Assembly (NCBI GenBank): GCA_019308145.1
Contig: JAFDIG010000095.1
Location: 1-7,870 of the forward strand
Source of the DNA: Deltaproteobacteria bacterium
GTDB lineage: Bacteria > Desulfobacterota > JAFDIG01
Reading direction: 5' to 3'
DNA length: 7,870 nt
Below, one piece after another: positions 1 through 6,803 of the stretch; the stretch's first letter is position 1, and every line of letters starts with the position of its first letter. The notes beneath the pieces are model-generated. The model searched no databases. It worked only from the letters and a program-made list of their open reading frames with translations, and was not told the origin of the DNA. Made by a program: the position numbers and the translations under genes.

Positions 1-263
1 TGTCCAAAATGTATATGGTCACAAACAGCAAATCTGGCTTTCCTATCCCCAACAACAATTTTATGAACAACACCTTTTTTTAAAAATTGGTTAAGAATCC
101 TATAAATGGTAACCCTGTTAATATTTTCATCTCCAATTTTATTTAATATATCCTCATGCATTAAAGGTCGATCTGAGTTAAGCAATGTTTCTAAAACAAA
201 GATCCTCCCATTAGTTTTTTTCAAACCAACCTCTTTTAGAATATCCCTTGCGTCTCTTTTCAT
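1..263 (-). CDS. Fur-family metal-responsive transcriptional regulator, partial (C-terminus outside window)
   Basis: DNA-binding repressor of the Fur/Zur/PerR superfamily, which binds operators as a metal-loaded dimer in the cytoplasm. Only the first 87 codons are present; the reading frame is open to the left edge. The visible part is the winged-helix domain: an N-terminal helix, a second helical segment (LMHEDILNKIG, about residues 34-44), the recognition helix with the family hallmark NRVTIYRILNQFLKKGVV (about 49-66), and a wing ending in RKARFAVCD. The cut end holds Cys81, His83 and His85, the start of the metal-binding hinge. An AVC-x-H-x-H arrangement here looks somewhat more like Zur-type than classical Fur proteins, but the C-terminal ligands needed to decide are missing. 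The ATG is preceded only by a weak AGAG. The gene is divergent from the helicase gene and a dyad lies in its promoter region, suggesting autoregulation. Family confidence is high; the metal sensed is unknown. Confidence 0.9.
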   Translation of the reverse strand, partial: MKRDARDILKEVGLKKTNGRIFVLETLLNSDRPLMHEDILNKIGDENINRVTIYRILNQFLKKGVVHKIVVGDRKARFAVCDHIHFG

Positions 264-295
264 AATTTAACTCTTTTTTAATATATTCATCTTTT

Positions 296-318
296 ATTAT
301 AAATGCAACTTAATTGCA
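296..318 (-). promoter_or_regulatory. Candidate promoter -10 and operator dyad of the Fur-family gene
   Basis: On the minus strand a perfect TATAAT (296-301) lies 32 bases upstream of the regulator ATG. Immediately upstream is the dyad TGCAA-CTTAA-TTGCA (304-318) with perfect 5-base arms. No good -35 hexamer is visible at 17 bases (CCTATT or similar), so the -10 call rests on one element. A dyad covering the core promoter spacer of a Fur-family gene is the usual place for an autoregulatory operator. It is not the classical GATAATGATAATCATTATC Fur box, and binding is inferred only. Confidence 0.5.
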
Positions 319-371
319 AATAGGATATAAAAATTTTATTAAGTTGTTTAAATCGTTTTTTCTGCATAACC

Positions 372-400
372 TTGACGCATATATTAATCCTTGATATTCT
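372..400 (+). promoter_or_regulatory. Candidate promoter of the recD2-like helicase gene
   Basis: TTGACG (372-377, five of six consensus bases) is separated by exactly 17 bases from TATTCT (395-400, four of six). The only well-placed purine downstream is A409, nine bases after the -10, which is the A of the ATG used here as the start. The transcript would therefore have little or no leader, which fits the absence of any Shine-Dalgarno sequence. A competing -10 (TATATT, 380-385) lacks a good -35. Confidence 0.5.
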
Positions 401-408
401 TTATTTTT

Positions 409-2565
409 ATGGATCAATTAAAAAGCCTTGAAGGCACTTTAGAGAGAATTGTCTACAGTAATGATGAGACTAACTTCACTGTTGCCCGCTTTAAACCAAA
501 AAAAAGAAAAGAACTAATAACAATTGTTGGGAAATTCCCTCCTATTAATCCTGGTGAAGATGCAATTCTTAAAGGAAAATGGATATATGATAAAAAATAT
601 GGGGAACAATTTCTGGTAGAAACCCTGCTCCCTGTTACCCCCTCTACTCTTACTGGAATAGAAAAATATCTTGGATCAGGTTTGATTAAAGGGATTGGTC
701 CTGTTATGGCAAAAAGATTGGTAGAGAAATTTGGGTTAAAAACATTGGATATCATAGAAAATAAACCAGAAATGCTCTCAAAGGTTGAAGGAATAGGCCC
801 TCAAAGGATAGAGATGATCAAAAAGGCTTGGGAGGCTCAAAAAGAGATAAAAGAAATCATGATATTTCTCCAATCCTATATGATAAGTGCAAAACTTGCA
901 GTAAAAATATATAAAAGATTTAAAAATGAATCAATAAATATTATAAAGAAAAATCCATATATATTAGCAGATGAGATTCATGGAGTAGGTTTCCTAACAG
1001 CAGATAAAATTGCAAAAGAACTTGGTATATCAAAAGAAGAAAGTATAAGGATAAAAAGTGGTATTACATATATACTAACTAAAGAGATTGAAAATGGCCA
1101 CCTTTTTCTTCCAAAAGAGGAGTTAATAAAAAAGGCATCAGATCTTTTAGAAGTTTCACCAGAGAAGATAAAGGAAGGTATTAGTGAGTTAATAGAAGAA
1201 GGTAGAATCATAAATGATAATCTCTATAATGTGTATACTGAACCTATCTATTTGAAGCCACTGTATATATTTGAAAAGGAAGTTGCTATAAAGATTAGAG
1301 ATATAGCAAATAAAGGAAATAGATTGTTTAATCTTGATCATGAAGATGTGATAAAATGGGCTGAAAATGAGGTTAATATAAAACTTGCATACCAACAAAA
1401 AGAAGCAATAAAAAAGAGTTTAACTGAAAAATTGATGGTTATAACAGGAGGGCCTGGTACAGGTAAAACAACCATAATAAAGGCAATTCTAAAGATTGCT
1501 ATTGCTCAAGGGCTAAAAGTAGAGCTTGCTGCTCCTACTGGGAGAGCCGCTAAGAAACTTTCTGAAACAACTGGCAAAGAGGCAAAAACCATTCATCGAT
1601 TATTAGAGTTCTCACCAAAGGAAAGAAAATTTTTACGCGATGAGGAACATCCTCTAAATACTGATATTATAATTCTTGATGAAAGCTCTATGATTGATAT
1701 CATTCTTTTTTATCATTTCTTAAAAGCAGTGCCCAAAAAAGCCTCACTGATCCTTGTTGGGGATGTCGATCAGCTGCCATCAGTTGGTCCTGGTGCGGTT
1801 TTAAAGGATATTATAAACTCTAAAAAGGTCCAAGTTGTTAGACTTACTGAAATATTTAGACAAGCAAAGGATAGCCTTATAACAATAAATGCTCATAGGA
1901 TCAATCAAGGTGATTTTCCTATTATAAAGGGTGAGAAGGGAAGCGACTTTTTCTTTATTCAAAAACAAGAGCCAGAAGAAGCGCTTGATACAATAAAATC
2001 ACTGGTAAAGGAAAGGATACCAAAATATCTTTCATTATCTCCAATAGATGATATACAGGTTATAACACCTATGCACAAAGGTTTTTTGGGAACTATTAAT
2101 CTTAATAAGGAAATGCAAATGCTTTTAAACCCTAATGGCAAGGAAATAGCAAGAGGATTTAAGATTGGTGATAGAGTTATGCAGATCATAAATAATTATG
2201 ATTTAGAAGTCTTCAATGGTGATATAGGAAAAATCAGTGATTGGGATCCAGAGGAACAGATAATAACGGTAAGATTTGAAGATAAAACCGTCCCTTATGA
2301 GCTAACAGATTTAGATGAGCTAACACTTGCTTATGCAATATCTGTCCATAAATCTCAAGGCAGTGAATATCCAGTGGTTATTATGCCTATTTTAACTCAA
2401 CATTACCTTATGCTTAAAAGAAATCTTTTATATACTGGAATAACAAGAGCAAAAAGATTAATGATTCTTGTTGGGACAAAAAAAGCAGTTGCTATTGCAG
2501 TAAAAAATGATAAAGTAGCAAAACGTTATACATTACTTGAACAAAGGATAAAAAATAAAAGTTAA
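409..2565 (+). CDS. recD2: RecD2-like ATP-dependent DNA helicase (superfamily 1B)
   Basis: 5'-3' DNA helicase of the stand-alone RecD2 type, which works without RecB and RecC in repair and replication-fork maintenance. The 718 residues match the usual family length (roughly 700-750). In order: an N-terminal OB-like beta domain (about 1-75); helix-hairpin-helix segments (GIGPVMAKRL, VEGIGPQRI, IHGVGFLTADKI); then the helicase core with Walker A GGPGTGKT (Lys353), motif Ia APTGRAAKKLSE, Walker B ILDESSMID (Asp424-Glu425), motif III GDVDQLPSVGPGAVL, and EIFRQA (motif IV). An SH3-like insert follows (FKIGDRVMQ to FNGDIGKI), then VHKSQGSEY (about 646-654) and YTGITRAK with the arginine finger Arg680. 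All catalytic motifs are intact. The frame can be extended to a TTG at 391, but that only adds a hydrophobic MIFFIF before the conserved MDQLKSLEG start, so ATG 409 is chosen. Neither start has a Shine-Dalgarno site. The M24 peptidase gene follows after 40 bases without a visible terminator. No recB or recC homologue is in the window. Confidence 0.95.
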   Translation: MDQLKSLEGTLERIVYSNDETNFTVARFKPKKRKELITIVGKFPPINPGEDAILKGKWIYDKKYGEQFLVETLLPVTPSTLTGIEKYLGSGLIKGIGPVMAKRLVEKFGLKTLDIIENKPEMLSKVEGIGPQRIEMIKKAWEAQKEIKEIMIFLQSYMISAKLAVKIYKRFKNESINIIKKNPYILADEIHGVGFLTADKIAKELGISKEESIRIKSGITYILTKEIENGHLFLPKEELIKKASDLLEVSPEKIKEGISELIEEGRIINDNLYNVYTEPIYLKPLYIFEKEVAIKIRDIANKGNRLFNLDHEDVIKWAENEVNIKLAYQQKEAIKKSLTEKLMVITGGPGTGKTTIIKAILKIAIAQGLKVELAAPTGRAAKKLSETTGKEAKTIHRLLEFSPKERKFLRDEEHPLNTDIIILDESSMIDIILFYHFLKAVPKKASLILVGDVDQLPSVGPGAVLKDIINSKKVQVVRLTEIFRQAKDSLITINAHRINQGDFPIIKGEKGSDFFFIQKQEPEEALDTIKSLVKERIPKYLSLSPIDDIQVITPMHKGFLGTINLNKEMQMLLNPNGKEIARGFKIGDRVMQIINNYDLEVFNGDIGKISDWDPEEQIITVRFEDKTVPYELTDLDELTLAYAISVHKSQGSEYPVVIMPILTQHYLMLKRNLLYTGITRAKRLMILVGTKKAVAIAVKNDKVAKRYTLLEQRIKNKS

Positions 2566-2591
2566 TTGATTTACTGTTTTAAGTATAAAAT

Positions 2592-2608
2592 AGGAGAAAA
2601 TGAAAATG
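2592..2608 (+). promoter_or_regulatory. Ribosome binding site deciding between two ATG codons
   Basis: AGGAG (2592-2596) precedes two in-frame ATG codons, at 2600 and 2606. The first is only 3 bases away, too close for normal initiation, and the second is 9 bases away. The second is taken as the start; the alternative adds only Met-Lys. Confidence 0.6.
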
Positions 2609-3814
2609 ATTCTCGCATACCCTATGCCTCCAGGAGAAGAGATCTTTGAAAGGATATCAAAACTAAAGGAAAAGATGAAACAACATAAGATTGATAGCTG
2701 CTTAATAGTTCAAAATGTTGATCTTTTCTATTTCTCTGGCACAATGCAAAATGGCTATCTTTTTATACCATTAGAAGGAGAACCAATCTTAGCAATCAAA
2801 AGATATGCCCCAAGAGCAATAATAGAATCTCCTATAAAGAAAGTCAGAGAAATAGGATCGGTAAAGGACCTTTCATCTGTTATCAAAGAGGTTGTTGATG
2901 AAATACCTAAAAAGATAGGAATAGAATTGGATGTTTTTCCAGTTAATAACTATCTATTTTTAAAGCAGATCCTTTTCCCCTCTGAAATAGTTGATTCATC
3001 GCCATTAATAAAGGATATAAGAAAGATAAAGTCTGCTTATGAGATATCAATGATAGAAGGAGCGTCTGAAATTGCAAAAAAGGTGTATGAATTGGCAGAA
3101 AAAACCCTTTCTCCTAATATAACAGAAATGGAATTTGCTGCCTTTCTTGAAGCACATGCAAGAAAATGGGGTCATCAAGGTTATTTAAGGATGCGATCCC
3201 TTAATTCTGAAGCTCTCTCATGGCATATTCTATCAGGCAAGTCGGGTGCAACTTTAAGTTATGTTGACGCACCTGCTGGTGGAATGGGTACATCTCCTGC
3301 TTTTCCTGTGGGTGCTGGCTTTAAAAAGATAAAAGAAAATGAACCCATTTTAGTTGATTTTATTACATGCTATGGCGGGTACCATACAGATCAAAGCAGA
3401 ATTTTTTCTGTTGGAAGACTAAACAAAAAATTTATAGATGCATATGAAGCAACGTTAAAGATTCAGGATGCAATTTTAAAAGAGGCAAAGCCAGGGGTTA
3501 GTTGTGAAACACTTTATGAGATAGGTGTAAACTTGGCAGATAAACTTGGTTATAAAAATAATTTTATGGGTCCAAGAGATTATCAGGTAAACTTTATTGG
3601 CCATGGGGTTGGTCTTGAAATAAATGAATTCCCATTTATAGCAAAAGGACACGTCTATCCACTTGAAGCTGGTATGACATTTGCTTTAGAACCTAAAATG
3701 ATCTTTCCTGATGAAGGTGCAATTGGTATTGAAAACACCATCTTAATTACAGATGATGGCTATAAGAAATTGACTGATATAAAAGAAGAGATAATAGAGG
3801 TTAAAAAAGAATAA
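2606..3814 (+). CDS. M24-family metallopeptidase, Xaa-Pro aminopeptidase/prolidase-like
   Basis: Pita-bread-fold metallopeptidase, probably a cytoplasmic enzyme that removes residues next to proline, using two divalent metal ions. Its 402 residues are full length for the two-domain type. An N-terminal creatinase-like domain (about 10-135: RISKLKEKMKQHKIDSCLIV, YFSGTMQNGYLFIP) is joined by the IRKIKSAYEISMIEGA linker helix to the catalytic domain. The five metal ligands expected for M24 are all present: Asp251 and Asp262 (in VDFITCYGGYHTDQSR), His333 (GHGVGLE), Glu362 (ALEPK) and Glu376 (GIENT). His349 is a plausible substrate-binding histidine. The usual DxG-(x)n-TR pattern is altered: DFI replaces DxG and QSR replaces xTR, so this belongs to a divergent branch and its substrate preference is not certain. 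It is probably co-transcribed with the upstream helicase gene. Creatinase itself is unlikely without a creatine-using context. Confidence 0.9.
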   Translation: MILAYPMPPGEEIFERISKLKEKMKQHKIDSCLIVQNVDLFYFSGTMQNGYLFIPLEGEPILAIKRYAPRAIIESPIKKVREIGSVKDLSSVIKEVVDEIPKKIGIELDVFPVNNYLFLKQILFPSEIVDSSPLIKDIRKIKSAYEISMIEGASEIAKKVYELAEKTLSPNITEMEFAAFLEAHARKWGHQGYLRMRSLNSEALSWHILSGKSGATLSYVDAPAGGMGTSPAFPVGAGFKKIKENEPILVDFITCYGGYHTDQSRIFSVGRLNKKFIDAYEATLKIQDAILKEAKPGVSCETLYEIGVNLADKLGYKNNFMGPRDYQVNFIGHGVGLEINEFPFIAKGHVYPLEAGMTFALEPKMIFPDEGAIGIENTILITDDGYKKLTDIKEEIIEVKKE

Positions 3815-3822
3815 TTTTTTAT

Positions 3823-3866
3823 AAAAGGAATTCTTTCCTCATAACTCTGCTTTATATTCCTTTTTT
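3823..3866 (+). terminator. Possible weak intrinsic terminator after the peptidase gene
   Basis: AAAAGGAAT (3823-3831) can pair with ATTCCTTTT (3856-3864), a 9-base stem whose right arm runs into a T-tract. The 24-base loop and low G+C make it a weak candidate. It fits the 231-base gap before the next gene, which has its own promoter. The rest of 3867-3986 is featureless AT-rich sequence. Confidence 0.35.
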
Positions 3867-3986
3867 ACCCCTATATTAAGATGAATAATCATTAATTTAA
3901 AGGATTCTTTGATTTAAAACAATGATCCTTATTAAAATAACAAATTAAAGATTTTTAGAATTTTTTATATTAATTTATTATTTTTC

Positions 3987-4015
3987 TTGAATTTTAACCA
4001 ATAAACTTATACAAT
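3987..4015 (+). promoter_or_regulatory. Promoter of the secreted beta-rich protein gene
   Basis: TTGAAT (3987-3992), a 17-base spacer and TACAAT (4010-4015, five of six) form a good vegetative promoter. Transcription would start near 4022, giving a short leader of about 25 bases that contains the ribosome binding site. Confidence 0.65.
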
Positions 4016-4035
4016 AAAATAAACTAATTAATTAA

Positions 4036-4041
4036 AGGAGG
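4036..4041 (+). promoter_or_regulatory. Strong Shine-Dalgarno sequence
   Basis: AGGAGG within AAAGGAGG, 4 bases before ATG 4046. It is the longest anti-SD match seen before a gene in this window, pointing to high expression, and it fixes the start codon directly in front of a signal peptide. Confidence 0.75.
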
Positions 4042-4045
4042 AAAT

Positions 4046-5035
4046 ATGAAACGCTTTTTAACTTTTAACTTTTTAATTATTTTTGTTGGATTGATCTTTA
4101 TTTCGTCTGTATATGCTAAAAGAAGGTATCCTACTATATGGTGGGTAAATGGAAATGGCTATACTGGTACACTTCAATACAGAGTGAACTATACAAATAA
4201 TAAGGTTAGTGGAACACTTCTTGGAACGCCAGTCAGTGGCTACCTTATAGGAAGGCATATTGTTTTACATCGTTATCCTCAAGGTAAAACCCAAATTTGG
4301 GAAGGCTGGATTATGGATCAAACTCGTGGAGCACCAGGGCTAATATCATACAAAAGGGAATATTTCATTGCTGGAGAAATAGTTGAGAATGGAGAAAAGA
4401 TTTACCCATGGTATGCGCTACCTAAAAGAGCTCTTGGCCATAGGCCACGCCCTGCAATAAAAAGCTCTATCATTTATGCTAATCAATGGCAAAAGCATAG
4501 GTTAGGATTATGCTCTGCATCTATAGCTCCTGGAAAAATTTGTGTAAATTCAATGAAACCTGGTGGAGCATGGTTAACTACTAATCGACCCTATAATTTC
4601 CTAAGCAATTATACAGTTGAGTTTGAAATAAAGCTTAGACATAGGGATAATCACTGGCTTGTCCTTTATAGTGATGGCTTTCTCTTTTTGGTGATCGATT
4701 GGGGCACAACTTTAAAACACTATCAATTAGGAAAACCATATAACGTTTCAAGACCAATTGCCAATCTAAAGGCTGGTGTATGGAACAGTATCAGGATGGA
4801 TGCCTATCCAAAACGAAGAACTTTTGATCTTTTCGTAAATGGACAAAAGGTTAGTTCAGCATATAATGTAACCGTGCCAAATCAATTCTACACACAAAAT
4901 CAGTTTGTAGATTGCAATAATTGTATTGTTGTAGGAGACCCTGATGATATAACATATAAAGGTGGTTTATATAATCGTGGTAGTGCTTGTTGGCGAAAAT
5001 TTAAGATTACAGAAAAACTTAAACCAGGAATTTAG
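4046..5035 (+). CDS. Secreted protein with C-terminal concanavalin/LamG-like domain, function unknown
   Basis: I do not recognise a named family for the whole protein. A clear Sec signal peptide (residues 1-24: MKR, hydrophobic core, cleavage after SSVYA) directs export. There is no lipobox and no other membrane segment. Residues about 28-115 are rich in short beta strands with Gly turns (YTGTLQYRV, NKVSGTLLG, VSGYLIGRHIVLHR, QIWEGWIMD, FIAGEI) and look like a small beta-meander or barrel. Residues about 188-323 have the layout of a concanavalin A/LamG-like jelly roll: YTVEFEIKLRHRDNHWLVLY, AGVWNSIRMDAYP, TFDLFVNGQKVS, CIVVGDPDD, ending SACWRKFKIT. Such domains often bind glycans or other surface ligands. 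No glycosidase Glu pair (ExDxxE type) is visible, so a binding rather than catalytic role is more likely. Five cysteines remain after cleavage (156, 166, 290, 293, 315), possibly C156-C166 and C290-C293 disulfides with one left over. The protein is rich in Lys, Arg, Trp and Tyr. It is a single-gene unit with its own promoter and terminator, so neighbours give no hint of its job. Confidence 0.85.
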   Translation: MKRFLTFNFLIIFVGLIFISSVYAKRRYPTIWWVNGNGYTGTLQYRVNYTNNKVSGTLLGTPVSGYLIGRHIVLHRYPQGKTQIWEGWIMDQTRGAPGLISYKREYFIAGEIVENGEKIYPWYALPKRALGHRPRPAIKSSIIYANQWQKHRLGLCSASIAPGKICVNSMKPGGAWLTTNRPYNFLSNYTVEFEIKLRHRDNHWLVLYSDGFLFLVIDWGTTLKHYQLGKPYNVSRPIANLKAGVWNSIRMDAYPKRRTFDLFVNGQKVSSAYNVTVPNQFYTQNQFVDCNNCIVVGDPDDITYKGGLYNRGSACWRKFKITEKLKPGI

Positions 5036-5050
5036 TAATTAATTAAACCC

Positions 5051-5087
5051 AAAAAAGGGGAGAATTTTTCTCCCTTTTTATTTTTTA
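5051..5087. terminator. Bidirectional intrinsic terminator between convergent genes
   Basis: GGGAGAA (5058-5064) pairs perfectly with TTCTCCC (5068-5074) across a TTT loop. The stem extends through A-rich/T-rich flanks (5051-5056 with 5075-5079). T-tracts follow on the plus strand (5075-5086), and the complementary A run (5051-5056) gives a U-tract on the minus strand. It therefore terminates the secreted-protein gene 16 bases after its stop, and probably also thrC, arriving from the other side. Confidence 0.88.
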
Positions 5088-5133
5088 TCCAAGCAAAATT
5101 TTTTTACTTTGAAAAAAGATGTAGAGAAGATTT

Positions 5134-5198
5134 TTATACACCACCTCAACAGCGTAAGACACCAATACTCGAAAAGGAAAAGGGCTTGGTGTGTATAA
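5134..5198. repeat. Intergenic foldable element with competing inverted repeats
   Basis: TTATACACCACC (5134-5145) is nearly complementary to GGTGTGTATAA (5188-5198), with one bulged base, giving a long-range stem around a 42-base interior. Inside it, ACACCAA (5159-5165) is perfectly complementary to TTGGTGT (5186-5192), which overlaps the right outer arm, so the two pairings exclude each other. The block is visibly less AT-rich than its surroundings and contains no reading frame of note. No U-tract follows either arm, so it is not a terminator itself. It lies inside the predicted thrC 3' untranslated region. It may be an RNA structure, an sRNA precursor or a small palindromic repeat; I cannot tell which. 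Confidence 0.5.
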
Positions 5199-5227
5199 TC
5201 AAAACTTTCAATCCTCATCTTAAATGA

Positions 5228-6643
5228 TCAGCTTTTAGCCTTTTTCTTTAGCCCAAGATAATCGGCAATGCTTTTTGCATTGGCAGGCATTTTTTCAGGT
5301 TTATTAATGAGCTCTTCTTTTGGGCTAATCTCATATTCTTTTGAAAAACCATTTTCAAAATAGAGTTGTTGAAATCCAGAGAATTTCAATTGATGTGAAG
5401 TTGAATCAACAACCGCCTTCATATCATCCTTTATAATCTTCTTCTCTATTGCTTTTTTTAATCCTGCTATTGATTCCCCACCTTGAGTACATACAACATG
5501 ACCATGTCTATTTGCTGTGATCATCCCATCCATAATCTCTTGTTCAGTAACCCTAATAGCAAAAAAATGGTCTTCAAAATGTTCTTTTACAAGATGATAA
5601 ACCTTTGGGAAGGATACAGGATTTCCAATCATAGCTGCCTGAGCAACACTTGGCTTAACCTTTACTGGCTGATATCTATCATCTTCTCTCCATTTTACCA
5701 CTGGATCAGCATGTTCACTTTGAACCCCTAAGATAAAAGGCAATTCCTCAATAATATCTAACCAATAAAGATTAAGAAATCCTTCCATGATAGCAGTAAT
5801 ATTGCCAGCATTCCCTATGGGGACAACCACTAAAAGATTCTTTGTATCAAAATCCATCTGTTGAGCTATCTCATATGAATATGACCTTTGACCATTTATT
5901 CTAATAGGGTTTTTGGAATTTAAAAGACATACATCGTAATTCTCTGCTAATTCCTCCACTATCTTCATACAATCATCAAAAACACCTGGAATTTCAATAA
6001 CCTTTGCTCCTGCCCCTAACGGCTGAGATAATTGAGCTGGGGTTACTTTTCCTTCTGGAAGCAATACAACAGATTTAACCCTATCCTTTGGAAGATAGCT
6101 TAAATATATAGCAGCAGCAGCAGATGTATCACCAGTTGATGCACAGATCCCTAAAAGTTCTTTTATATCTTTTTTCTTTATCATATAATTGATAAAGCTG
6201 ATAGCTGATGCCATACCCCTATCTTTAAAACTTGCAGAAGGGTTCAAACCATCATATTTAATAAAGAATTCTGTCCCAACCCATGAAGATAGTTCTAAAT
6301 TAGCTTTTACTATAGGAGTATACCCTTCTCCTAAGTAGATCACATCCTCAAGAGGAATGATAGGAAGAATCAATTCATGATAAAGGAATATCCCTTTAAG
6401 AGCATCTATAGATAAACATCTTCTAAAGCCAAAGATCTTCTGCCATACTTTCCCTGGAATCCTTTTTAGATCATCAAAATTGAGGTCCTTTAGTCTTAGT
6501 AAACCACCACATTTTGGACATGTATATAAAAACTGCTCTATATCATAGATGTTTTCACATTCAATACATTCATAGACCATCTTAGGTTTGTGAGATGGTA
6601 TTAGACCATTTTTAAACTCGACTGGAATATCATCTATATTCAT
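5228..6643 (-). CDS. thrC: Threonine synthase
   Basis: PLP-dependent enzyme converting O-phospho-L-homoserine to L-threonine and phosphate, the last step of threonine biosynthesis in the cytoplasm. It has 471 residues from the chosen start. An N-terminal zinc ribbon has paired Cys26/Cys29 (CIEC) and Cys42/Cys45 (CPKC), found in one group of threonine synthases. The fold type II core follows: GEGYTPI, NPSASFKDRGM with the PLP Schiff-base Lys140, GICASTGDTSAAAA, NGQRSYSYEIAQQ, and the phosphate-binding loop PIGNAGNI (about 275-282). Later motifs are IGNPVSFPK and CTQGGESIAG near the end of the domain. All expected motifs are present. Two adjacent ATG codons (6646, 6643) follow AAGGA at 6654-6650; the second is 6 bases away rather than 3, so it is preferred. 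The gene stands alone, divergent from the macroglobulin gene and convergent with the secreted-protein gene. No hom or thrB is in the window. Other fold type II enzymes are less likely given the full threonine synthase pattern. Confidence 0.95.
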   Translation of the reverse strand: MNIDDIPVEFKNGLIPSHKPKMVYECIECENIYDIEQFLYTCPKCGGLLRLKDLNFDDLKRIPGKVWQKIFGFRRCLSIDALKGIFLYHELILPIIPLEDVIYLGEGYTPIVKANLELSSWVGTEFFIKYDGLNPSASFKDRGMASAISFINYMIKKKDIKELLGICASTGDTSAAAAIYLSYLPKDRVKSVVLLPEGKVTPAQLSQPLGAGAKVIEIPGVFDDCMKIVEELAENYDVCLLNSKNPIRINGQRSYSYEIAQQMDFDTKNLLVVVPIGNAGNITAIMEGFLNLYWLDIIEELPFILGVQSEHADPVVKWREDDRYQPVKVKPSVAQAAMIGNPVSFPKVYHLVKEHFEDHFFAIRVTEQEIMDGMITANRHGHVVCTQGGESIAGLKKAIEKKIIKDDMKAVVDSTSHQLKFSGFQQLYFENGFSKEYEISPKEELINKPEKMPANAKSIADYLGLKKKAKS

Positions 6644-6654
6644 CATATATCCTT
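6641..6654 (-). promoter_or_regulatory. Ribosome binding site and tandem start codons of thrC
   Basis: AAGGA (6654-6650 on the minus strand) lies 3 bases before ATG 6646 and 6 bases before ATG 6643. As AAGGA is the 5' part of the full anti-SD match, the nearer codon is sterically unfavourable and the second is taken. Confidence 0.55.
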
Positions 6655-6696
6655 AAATAAACATATTTTATTGAAAAAAAATCAATAATCTTTTTC

Positions 6697-6725
6697 ATAA
6701 TAAAGTAAATCCACTCATATTTCAA
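6697..6725 (-). promoter_or_regulatory. Promoter of thrC
   Basis: On the minus strand TTGAAA (6725-6720, five of six), a 17-base spacer and TATTAT (6702-6697, five of six). Transcription would begin near 6690, giving a leader of roughly 45 bases. That leader contains a short AT-only inverted repeat (ATTGA-N7-TCAAT, 6670-6686). There is no room or sequence for a leader peptide, T-box or riboswitch. Confidence 0.65.
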
Positions 6726-6803
6726 GAATTATAGGTACCAAATTCCTCAAAAAATCTTTTTCAAAATTAAATAAAAGTTAAAATACTCATCTAAAATTTA
6801 TTG

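Noticed and set aside
391..408. Upstream TTG start extending the helicase by six residues
   Set aside because: Adds a hydrophobic MIFFIF not expected before the OB-like domain, has no Shine-Dalgarno sequence, and lies upstream of the predicted transcription start.
453..755. Open minus-strand frame of 100 codons inside the helicase gene
   Set aside because: Antisense to a fully motif-bearing helicase, with no ribosome binding site or domain-like sequence; a shadow frame. The same holds for minus-strand frames at 978-1211, 1189-1398 and 1959-2189.
2566..2583. TTGATT ... TATAAA as a separate promoter for the peptidase gene
   Set aside because: The hexamers are only about 12-14 bases apart, too short for a vegetative promoter; co-transcription with the helicase gene is simpler.
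4073..4258. Minus-strand frame of 61 codons opposite the secreted-protein gene
   Set aside because: Overlaps the signal peptide coding region of a gene with promoter, ribosome binding site and terminator; no features of its own.
5134..5198. tRNA-like reading of the foldable element, because its ends pair
   Set aside because: Neither strand gives a TTCGA-type T-loop near the 3' end, nor D and anticodon arms of the right size, and the outer stem contains a bulge.
5483..5731. Plus-strand frame of 82 codons opposite thrC
   Set aside because: Antisense to conserved threonine synthase motifs, with low-complexity sequence and no ribosome binding site.
6670..6686. ATTGA-N7-TCAAT hairpin in the thrC leader as an attenuator
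   Set aside because: Only a 5-base A-U-rich stem, with no leader peptide and no alternative anti-terminator pairing.
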